DNA from: Opitutales bacterium
GTDB taxonomy: Bacteria; Verrucomicrobiota; Verrucomicrobiia; Opitutales; Oceanipulchritudinaceae
DNA length: 5,443 nt
Direction: 5' to 3'
Assembly (NCBI GenBank): GCA_007123395.1
Contig: SKLD01000480.1
Coordinates: 1-5,443, forward strand
Part shown: one piece after another, positions 1 to 5,443 of the stretch
Layout: every line of letters starts with the position of its first letter
Position numbering within the stretch: position 1 is the first letter of the stretch
Program-made: the position numbers and the translations under genes
The notes under the pieces: generated by a model
Seen by the model: only the letters and a program-made list of their open reading frames with translations
Told to the model about the DNA's origin: nothing
The model's database searches: none

Positions 1-755
1 TCCAACGTTATGCGCGTCGCATCCGTCAGTTGATACTGCAACACCCCGGAAACGACCCACTCTTCCCGGAAGGGGGTGCGGGGTCCGTCCTGCGGGATGT
101 CCTCGAACCGCCAGCTCGTATCGAAACGGTAAAGCAGCTTGCCGGCGATGATCGGGCCCGAGCTGCTGAGGGCGAACCGCTTGTGTCCGTAACTACCAAC
201 CGAGGCGCGGAAGCTCTGGTTCAGGCTCTCCGTGGGGCGCCGCGTGACAAAGTTAACGACGCCCCCCGGCTGCGCGCGCCCGTAGATGGCGGCAAGAGGC
301 CCTTTGATCACTTCGGCGCGCTGCGTCGTCACCTTGCTGAACATACCGGCGCGGGCAAAGCCGTTACGCAGTTGGAAACTCGCGCGGAATCCCCGCAGAT
401 AGTATTGGGTGCCCTCGCCATCGGAAACAAACGAGGTCGTGTAGCCCAGCTGTTCTTCAAAATCAAACGCTTGAAAATCGTCAAAAAACTCCGCCGTGAC
501 GACATTGACGGCATACGGCAGCTCTTGGATATTGGAGGCGACCCGCGTTCCCGTTGTCGTCTCGGAGGCAAAATACCCCTCCATGGCACCTGCGGCGACT
601 TCAAACGGGTTCAGTTCATAGACCTCCTCGTCCGCCACGGCCACGTGCGCCGCAAAAAAGGGCGCGATGGCTATTACGGGAAAAAGCGTAAGGAACCCGC
701 GGCGCAAAGCGTTGGCGTGCGTGCCTGCGGCGATAGGTTGATGGCTCGTTATCAT
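1..755 (-). CDS. TonB-dependent outer-membrane receptor, N-terminal part (3' end outside window)
   Basis: This is an outer-membrane, TonB-energised receptor for active import of a scarce ligand; 251 codons are present and the gene runs off the left edge. Residues 1-41 look like a signal peptide: Arg-Arg at 18-19, a hydrophobic core at about 21-36 and an Ala-X-Ala site (AVA, 39-41) before DEEVYELNPFEV. The plug domain spans about 65-175. It opens with TGTRV, followed by ELPYAVNVVT (78-87), as in the 'PqSisVvt' stretch of siderophore-type receptors, then YYLRGF (118-123) and the hallmark EVIKGP-x4-YGR-x-QPGGVVN (148-168). Barrel strands begin at about 180. There is no STN signalling domain between the signal peptide and the plug. 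The start is the first ATG after an in-frame TGA at 803-801. No Shine-Dalgarno sequence is visible; a TTG at codon 17 would give a shorter signal peptide. The gene is divergent from the ABC transporter genes. The receptor class is secure; siderophore specificity is only suggested. Confidence 0.93.
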   Translation of the reverse strand, partial: MITSHQPIAAGTHANALRRGFLTLFPVIAIAPFFAAHVAVADEEVYELNPFEVAAGAMEGYFASETTTGTRVASNIQELPYAVNVVTAEFFDDFQAFDFEEQLGYTTSFVSDGEGTQYYLRGFRASFQLRNGFARAGMFSKVTTQRAEVIKGPLAAIYGRAQPGGVVNFVTRRPTESLNQSFRASVGSYGHKRFALSSSGPIIAGKLLYRFDTSWRFEDIPQDGPRTPFREEWVVSGVLQYQLTDATRITL

Positions 756-781
756 ATCAGAGATTGCGTTTTGTTTGATTG

Positions 782-818
782 GGGTTCGGACTGCTGACTT
801 TCAGCTATGTCGGAACCC
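782..818. promoter_or_regulatory. Possible operator: GGGTTC / GAACCC inverted repeat
   Basis: GGGTTC at 782-787 is mirrored by GAACCC at 813-818, with 25 bases between. A smaller dyad, GTTC-CGC-GAAC, lies just beyond at 832-842. All of these sit 27-87 bases upstream of the receptor start codon, where a repressor or activator might act. A 6-bp dyad is weak evidence and can arise by chance. Confidence 0.2.
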
Positions 819-965
819 AAAATGCCACGACGTTCCGCGAACAAAAGGGCATGTGCGTTCACATCGTTGACCAAATCGGGCTGCGGACAGGAAGGCACCA
901 CACGGTGGACACCCGAAGAGCTTCTTCGTCGGTCCGGTGGTAAGGACGCACGCCACTAAGCGCCG

Positions 966-985
966 TCCGGATTCGCCCATCCGGA
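966..985 (+). promoter_or_regulatory. Small hairpin touching the likely ribosome-binding site of the fusion gene
   Basis: TCCGGAT (966-972) can pair with ATCCGGA (979-985), giving a 7-bp stem with a 6-base loop, TCGCCC. The right arm overlaps GGAAA (983-987), the only purine-rich stretch at proper distance (7 bases) from ATG 995. If that ATG is used, the hairpin could mask the ribosome-binding site. There is no U-tract, so it is not an intrinsic terminator. The dyad is seen directly; its role is inferred. Confidence 0.35.
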
Positions 986-994
986 AATTCAACG

Positions 995-3900
995 ATGTTA
1001 ATGCGGTTTCCTTTGTCACCCCATCCTGAATCGGAAGCAATCAAATCCGAATCTTTCCGGAAAGACGCCCATAAAGACATTGTGAACCCTTTTCACGCAT
1101 TGAACCCCTACAGGATCGTAAAGACAGCCGTGCTTTACTCCACCGCCGCGGTGTTCCTCTTCGGCGCGACCTTCCTTTTCGCGCGTATGCTCACACCCCG
1201 TGGCATCGAAGAGCCGAGAACCCTTGACGCGGAGGAACAGGCGGCGCTTGAGGCCTTGCGGGATTACGGCATCGACAACGTTAACCCGCCGGTGCGCTGG
1301 CGGGATGTCGATTACACGGAGGGCAAGAACGCGCCATGGTGGCCTGGGATTGAGCCGGATCTGCTGCAACCGCTTGTCGAGCGCGGCGAGCTTCCCCCTG
1401 TTATCGAGCGCACCGGTCCGGAACCGCTCGTTGTGGCGGCGGAAGGCGATCTCACTCCCGAATACGGCGGCACATGGTACCGCGCCGGACTCTCGCTGAG
1501 TGACGTCAACGTTATCCTGATGCGTATCAGTGCCCCCACGCTCGTGCGGTGGTCACCGCAGGGCTACCCCATCGTGCCCCACCTCGCGCGCGACTTCGAG
1601 GTCTCGGAGGACCACCGGACCTTTACCTTCAAGTTGCGCCGCGGCATGCGCTGGTCGGACGGCGCACCCTTCACGGCGCGCGACATTCTCTATTGGTGGG
1701 AGGCCGAAAGCACACACCCCGACATGCGGCGTGTCCCCCCGGACATCATGCGAATCGGCAGCGAATACGGTTATGTTGAGATGGTGGACGAACACACCGT
1801 GCGCTTCCGCTTCCCGGCGCCCAACGCCCTCTTCCTCGAACGCCTCGCCTCTTTCCAAGGCATTCAGATCGTGAACAGCCCGGCGCATTTCCTCGCGCCT
1901 TTTCATCCATACGACGGGGATCCTGAACAAATCGCGAAGGAGATGGACCGACTCCGCATGCCGAGTGCCCGCGCCCTCTACACCGCAATCAAGGAGCGCC
2001 ACAACCCCGAGCATCCGCGCATGTGGCCGTGGATCTACAGCAGTCCGCAAAACACGCCGCCCTACACCGTCGTGCGCAACCCCTTTTACTTCGCGGTGGA
2101 TACGGAAGGGCGTCAGCTGCCGTATATCGACCGGATCTTCTTCAATCAGCAATCCGGAGATCTCATCGGGATCAGCGCCGGCTCGGGTGACCTTTCCATG
2201 CAGGAACGGCACATTCGCTTCCAGCAATACACTCTGCTGATGGCCGGGCGCGAAGAACACGGATACGAGGTGCTCCATTGGTTGAGCGGCGACAGTTCCT
2301 CGTACGTAATCCAACCCAACCTGCTGCGGCGGGTCGATCCGCGTCGCCCGGAGACAAAATGGAAACGGGAATACCTGTCCAACACCGACTTCCGGCGGGC
2401 CCTCTCGCTCGCCATCAACCGCGACGACATTCTCCGCGCCGAGTTCGCGGGGATGTCCCGCCCTTCCCAGGTCGGTCCGCCTCCCGAGTCCCCCTTCCAC
2501 CACCCGCGCGTCCTTGAGGCATGGACGGTCTTCGACCCGGCGGCGGCGAACCGGAAGCTTGACGCGATTGGTCTCGGGAACCGCGATGCGGATGGTTACC
2601 GCACCTTTCCCGATGGCACGCGCATGCAGTTCTTCATCAATGTCACACCCATGCTCGGGGTGGGCCCGGCGCAGTTGGTGGCGGAGGATTGGCGCGCCGT
2701 GGGGATCCGCGTGCAAGTGCGGGAGCGCTCGCGCGAGTTGTTCCGCCTCGAAATCGACGGTCTCATGCATGACTTCAGCATCTGGACGTCCAACGGCGAA
2801 TACCTGCCACTCCTCGAACCGCGCCTGATTGTTCCTTTCAACGCATACTCCGATTTCGCCCGCGCATGGGGCGTGTGGTTCGGCACCGGCGGATACTTCG
2901 CCGATCCCGACGCACCCCTCACCCGCGGCAGCCAACGACCACCGGAAGACCACCGCGTATGGGAATCTTTCGCCCTCTATGATCAGCTCACACGCGCGAC
3001 CGATCAAAGTGAGCAAATCGACCTCGTCCACCGCATGCTCGACATCGCGCTCGACGAGGCTTGGACGATCAACCTCGGCACCGCCCCGCCCGTTCTCGCA
3101 GTCGTGCGCAACGACTTTCACAATGTTCCGGAAAAAGCTGTCTACAGCTACGACTTCCTCAGCCCGGGCAACTACAGTCCGGAACTCTTTTTCATCCGCG
3201 GCAACCCCGATCCGGAGATCACCCGCGAGCAGATACGGAGCCAACTCCTCGCCGGCGGGCGCGCCTCCCCCGCCGCCGCGGCAAGCGTAACCACCGTCGA
3301 ATCCCGCGCGGAGCCGGGCGCAAGAGGAGCTTTCGGTCGCCTCTTGCGCACCGCTTTTCTTCTCGTCGCCGTCCTCTTTCTCCTCCTCATCGCGCTTCGC
3401 CACCCATTCGTCGGGCGCCGCCTCGTCCTCATGGTGCCAACGCTTTTTGTGGTTTCCATCGTCAATTTCATCATCATCCAAGCCCCGCCCGGTGATTACC
3501 TCACCACCCTCATCAACCAGCTCCAGGAGTCGGGGGACGAGGCGGACCTCCAGCGCATTGAGGACCTGCAGGAGATCTTTCATCTTGAGGAGAGTTCGGT
3601 GCACCGCTACCTGCGGTGGTCTGGCATTTACTGGTTCGGCACTTTCCGCGCGGAAGACCGGGGCCTTCTTCAAGGGCACATGGGCCGGTCCATGGAGACG
3701 CTGGAAACGGTGAACGATGTCGTCGGCGACCGCATTCTCCTCACCGTCCTCATCAGTCTCGGGACGATTCTCTTCACATGGGTCGTGGCCATACCCCTCG
3801 GCATCTATTCCGCCGTGAAACAATACTCCGCCGGCGACTACATTGCCGGACTGATCGGTTTCATCGGCATGTGCATTCCCAACTTCCTTCTTGCCCTCAT

Positions 3901-4435
3901 CCTTATGTACTTCAGTAGCCGCTACCTTGGCATCACGGCGATTGGCTTGTTCTCACCCGAATACGCCGCGCGACCCGACTGGACATGGGGCAAATTCTTC
4001 GACCTCCTCAAGCACATCTGGATCCCCGTCATTGTCGTCGGCACGGCGGGCACCGCGCACATGCTCCGCATCATGCGGGGGAATTTGCTCGACGAACTCA
4101 AGAAGCCCTACGTCACGACGGCGAGAGCCAAGGGCGTGCGCCCCCTGAAGCTGCTTCTCAAATACCCCGTCAGGCTCTCCCTCAACCCCTTCGTCTCCGG
4201 ACTCGGCAACCTCTTTCCTCAGCTTGTCTCTGGCAGCGCCATTGTCGCGCTCATCCTTAGTCTGCCCACGGTGGGACCGCTCATGCTTTCCTCCCTCCTC
4301 AGCCAGGACATGTATCTCGCCGGGTCCCTCCTCATGGTCCTGAGCATCATGGGAGTGGTCGGAACCTTGGTGAGCGACCTTCTTTTGGTCCTGCTCGACC
4401 CGCGCATCCGCCTCGAACAGGGAGGCACGCGATGA
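995..4435 (+). CDS. Fused family-5 solute-binding protein and DppB-type ABC permease
   Basis: One 1146-codon frame encodes both the ligand-capturing and a channel subunit of a Dpp/Opp-type importer. Residues 43-64 form a transmembrane anchor, with no lipobox; the only cysteine is C960. Residues 65-120 are a membrane-proximal spacer. The binding domain covers about 120-735: GELPPVIER (131-139) and YGGTW (157-161) lead-in, FKLRRGMRWSDGAPFTARD (212-230), NPFYFAVDTEGRQLPYIDR (362-380), FRRALSLAINRDDI (466-479) and the closing RNDFHNVPE (705-713). An Ala/Ser/Pro/Gly-rich linker (about 750-780) leads to an extra helix (783-802). The permease (about 805-1146) has helices near 807-829, 911-938, 947-972, 1005-1025, 1073-1095 and 1106-1135, and the ATPase-coupling EAA loop with TARAKG (1042-1047). 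The lead-in style resembles relatives that bind peptides or oligosaccharides; substrate unknown. The start is uncertain: ATG 995 has a weak GGAAA, but the first 29 codons have low GC at third positions, so GTG 1082 is a real alternative. Confidence 0.93.
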   Translation: MLMRFPLSPHPESEAIKSESFRKDAHKDIVNPFHALNPYRIVKTAVLYSTAAVFLFGATFLFARMLTPRGIEEPRTLDAEEQAALEALRDYGIDNVNPPVRWRDVDYTEGKNAPWWPGIEPDLLQPLVERGELPPVIERTGPEPLVVAAEGDLTPEYGGTWYRAGLSLSDVNVILMRISAPTLVRWSPQGYPIVPHLARDFEVSEDHRTFTFKLRRGMRWSDGAPFTARDILYWWEAESTHPDMRRVPPDIMRIGSEYGYVEMVDEHTVRFRFPAPNALFLERLASFQGIQIVNSPAHFLAPFHPYDGDPEQIAKEMDRLRMPSARALYTAIKERHNPEHPRMWPWIYSSPQNTPPYTVVRNPFYFAVDTEGRQLPYIDRIFFNQQSGDLIGISAGSGDLSMQERHIRFQQYTLLMAGREEHGYEVLHWLSGDSSSYVIQPNLLRRVDPRRPETKWKREYLSNTDFRRALSLAINRDDILRAEFAGMSRPSQVGPPPESPFHHPRVLEAWTVFDPAAANRKLDAIGLGNRDADGYRTFPDGTRMQFFINVTPMLGVGPAQLVAEDWRAVGIRVQVRERSRELFRLEIDGLMHDFSIWTSNGEYLPLLEPRLIVPFNAYSDFARAWGVWFGTGGYFADPDAPLTRGSQRPPEDHRVWESFALYDQLTRATDQSEQIDLVHRMLDIALDEAWTINLGTAPPVLAVVRNDFHNVPEKAVYSYDFLSPGNYSPELFFIRGNPDPEITREQIRSQLLAGGRASPAAAASVTTVESRAEPGARGAFGRLLRTAFLLVAVLFLLLIALRHPFVGRRLVLMVPTLFVVSIVNFIIIQAPPGDYLTTLINQLQESGDEADLQRIEDLQEIFHLEESSVHRYLRWSGIYWFGTFRAEDRGLLQGHMGRSMETLETVNDVVGDRILLTVLISLGTILFTWVVAIPLGIYSAVKQYSAGDYIAGLIGFIGMCIPNFLLALILMYFSSRYLGITAIGLFSPEYAARPDWTWGKFFDLLKHIWIPVIVVGTAGTAHMLRIMRGNLLDELKKPYVTTARAKGVRPLKLLLKYPVRLSLNPFVSGLGNLFPQLVSGSAIVALILSLPTVGPLMLSSLLSQDMYLAGSLLMVLSIMGVVGTLVSDLLLVLLDPRIRLEQGGTR
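1052..1065. repeat. Perfect 14-bp palindrome, possible regulator site
   Basis: TCTTTCCGGAAAGA reads identically on both strands. Its TCCGGAAA core recurs as a direct repeat at 980-987, and TCCGGA appears again at 966-971. If the fusion gene starts at GTG 1082, this site lies 17-30 bases upstream of the start, in its leader; if it starts at ATG 995, the site is inside the coding sequence. It could be a dimeric transcription factor operator, but no factor can be named. Confidence 0.35.
4421..4425 (+). promoter_or_regulatory. Ribosome-binding site for the DppC-like permease
   Basis: GGAGG lies 6 bases before ATG 4432, inside the last codons of the fusion gene. With the ATGA stop/start overlap at 4432-4435, it fixes the start of the downstream gene and indicates translational coupling. 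This would keep the two partner permease domains near equal amounts. Confidence 0.85.
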
Positions 4436-5443
4436 AAGACATCAAGCCCAACGTCGACACCGCCACCCTTTCGCAGTGGCAATTGATCAACCTGCGTTTC
4501 CGCCGCCACCGGCTCGCCGTCTTCTCCATGCGCGTGCTTGTGTGCCTCTACGTGGTGGCCATCGGCGCGCCGTTTTTCGCACCCTACACCCTTGAACACC
4601 GCGACCTTGATTACGCCTACTGCCCGCCGCAAATGCCGCAATGGTCATGGAGCGACGGTTGGCATACCGCGGCGATCAGGCAACACCTCGATCCCGTCAC
4701 GCTGAAAAACGAATACATTGTCGATCCATCCGTACGCGTGCCGCTTGGCTTTTTTGTGCGCGGCGATGAATACCGTATCCTCGGCAATTGGAAAGGCAGC
4801 CTGCGTTTCTTCGGCGTCGATCTTGAGAAAGCGGCGGAGCGCGGCGTACTCGCCGGCCCTGATGACCCCCGTCCGGTGTTTCACATCGCCGGCGCCGACC
4901 GCTATGGCCGCGACGTGTTCAGCCGTCTCATCTACGGCTCGCGCATCAGCCTCTCCATCGGCCTCATCTCCATCTTCGCCGCCTTCATCCTCGGCGTCGG
5001 TATCGGCGGCATCTCCGGCTACCTCGGCGGGAAGACGGATATCTTCATCCAGCGCTTCATCGAAGTGCTGAACTCCTTTCCCCATATTCCCCTCTGGCTC
5101 GCCATCGCCGCCGTCCTCCCCCAAAGCTGGACCTCCCTGCAGGTATATTTCGCAATCACCGTCCTCCTCAGCCTCCTCAACTGGACGAACCTCGCCCGCG
5201 TCGTGCGGGGCAAAATCCTCGCCCTGCGGGAGGAAGACTATGCCGTCGCCGCGCGCCTGCTCGGGGCCAACCACGGCCGCATCCTCTTCCGCCACCTTGT
5301 CCCCGGCTTCACCAGCCACATCATCGTCACCCTCACCCTCAGCGTGCCGGGTATGATCCTCGGCGAAACCGCCCTGAGCTTCCTCGGCCTCGGTTTGCGC
5401 CCACCCATTGTCAGCTGGGGCGTCATGCTCCAGGAAACCCTCA
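4432..5443 (+). CDS. DppC-type ABC transporter permease (3' end outside window)
   Basis: This is the second inner-membrane channel subunit of the importer, expected to pair with the permease half of the fusion; 337 codons are present and the frame is still open at the edge. The cytoplasmic N-terminus (1-30, rich in Arg) precedes helix 1 (about 31-50). A long periplasmic segment (about 50-152) contains FFVRGDEYRILG (107-118) and FFGVD (126-130), a pattern I recall from a long-loop branch of DppC proteins. GADRYGRDVFSRLIYGSRIS (154-173) is the conserved entry to the transport domain, followed by GYLGGKTD (196-203). Further helices lie near 174-196, 217-231, 237-256 and 292-312. The EAA loop that contacts the ATPase is at about 266-290 (EEDYAVAARLLGANHGR), and LSFLGLGL (315-322) is typical of the C-terminal part. 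Judging by the family, roughly 40-50 residues are missing. It is co-transcribed with, and overlaps, the fusion gene. The class is secure; the substrate is not known. Confidence 0.93.
   Translation, partial: MKDIKPNVDTATLSQWQLINLRFRRHRLAVFSMRVLVCLYVVAIGAPFFAPYTLEHRDLDYAYCPPQMPQWSWSDGWHTAAIRQHLDPVTLKNEYIVDPSVRVPLGFFVRGDEYRILGNWKGSLRFFGVDLEKAAERGVLAGPDDPRPVFHIAGADRYGRDVFSRLIYGSRISLSIGLISIFAAFILGVGIGGISGYLGGKTDIFIQRFIEVLNSFPHIPLWLAIAAVLPQSWTSLQVYFAITVLLSLLNWTNLARVVRGKILALREEDYAVAARLLGANHGRILFRHLVPGFTSHIIVTLTLSVPGMILGETALSFLGLGLRPPIVSWGVMLQETL

Larger units (their letters stand above)
756..994. other. Divergent intergenic region, no convincing gene
   Basis: This 239-base gap separates the outward-facing receptor and transporter genes, so it should hold both promoters. 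I found no pair of -35 and -10 boxes good enough to annotate; a TTGACC at 867-872 has no acceptable -10 box at 17 bases. An open frame on the minus strand (1040-801) covers much of it. That frame has mixed third-position bases, no ribosome-binding site and no recognisable motif, so I treat it as non-coding. Short inverted repeats are listed separately. Confidence 0.6.

Noticed and set aside
30..797. A 255-codon open frame on the plus strand, antisense to the receptor
   Set aside because: The opposite strand encodes an unmistakable plug domain with a signal peptide; this frame shows no family motif and ends in the intergenic region.
867..895. TTGACC as a -35 promoter box
   Set aside because: At 17 bases downstream the sequence is GGAAGG, which does not resemble a -10 box, so no sigma-70 promoter is supported.
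914..928. CGAAG-AGCTT-CTTCG hairpin as a terminator
   Set aside because: The stem is only 5 bp with no following T-run, and it lies between divergent genes where no terminator is needed.
801..1040. A 79-codon, cysteine-containing minus-strand frame in the intergenic region, in the same frame as the receptor
   Set aside because: It has no ribosome-binding site, mixed third-position bases and no known motif, and it ends at TGA 803-801 before the receptor start. Being in frame with the receptor is a one-in-three chance, and nothing suggests read-through.
859..1080. A 73-codon minus-strand frame that might be a remnant of a mobile element
   Set aside because: I could not match it to any transposase motif, and no terminal inverted repeats or target duplications are visible around it.
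1553..3823. A 756-codon open frame on the minus strand, antisense to the fusion gene
   Set aside because: It mirrors the GC-rich codons of a well-supported gene, has a composition of runs of Glu/Asp/Arg/Gly with no recognisable domain, and lacks a ribosome-binding site. Long antisense frames are usual in such DNA.
4645..5319. A 224-codon minus-strand open frame opposite the DppC-like gene
   Set aside because: It is a highly acidic shadow of the permease codons; the plus-strand frame has the conserved GRDVFSR and EAA-loop motifs.

Overview
The window looks like a chromosomal fragment from a Verrucomicrobiota bacterium, most likely Opitutales or a relative. This rests mainly on the receptor at the left edge. 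Its mature N-terminus carries a Glu-rich stretch followed by a 'VYELNPFEV...GYF' lead-in and then a 'TGTRV' plug start, a pattern I associate with the large receptor families of that lineage. The DNA is GC-rich with C/G-ending codons. The lineage is inferred from recalled sequence style, not from a search.

Layout. (1) Positions 1-755, minus strand: the N-terminal 251 codons of a TonB-dependent outer-membrane receptor (signal peptide, plug domain, first barrel strands); its C-terminus lies beyond the left edge. (2) Positions 756-994: a divergent intergenic region with no convincing gene but several short inverted repeats. (3) Positions 995-4435, plus strand: one uninterrupted 1146-codon gene that joins an N-terminal membrane anchor, a complete family-5 solute-binding protein (the DppA/OppA class) and a complete DppB-type permease. 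(4) Position 4432 to the right edge, plus strand: a DppC-type permease with a long first periplasmic loop, overlapping the previous stop by ATGA and preceded by a good GGAGG; its last part is outside the window.

Together these genes suggest an uptake route through both membranes. The receptor would bring a ligand across the outer membrane. The tethered binding domain would capture it in the periplasm and pass it to the heterodimeric inner-membrane channel made of the fusion's permease half and the DppC-like subunit. The ATPase subunits (DppD/DppF type) are not in the window and are expected downstream. The substrate cannot be read from the sequence: peptides, siderophores or other peptide-like chelates, and oligosaccharides are all handled by relatives.

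The most unusual item is the binding protein-permease fusion. In ordinary Dpp/Opp systems these are separate proteins. Here an added transmembrane helix (about residues 783-802) between the two halves returns the chain to the cytoplasm, so that the permease half keeps its normal orientation. The exact start codon of this gene is uncertain (ATG 995 or GTG 1082), and a perfect 14-bp palindrome lies between the two candidates.
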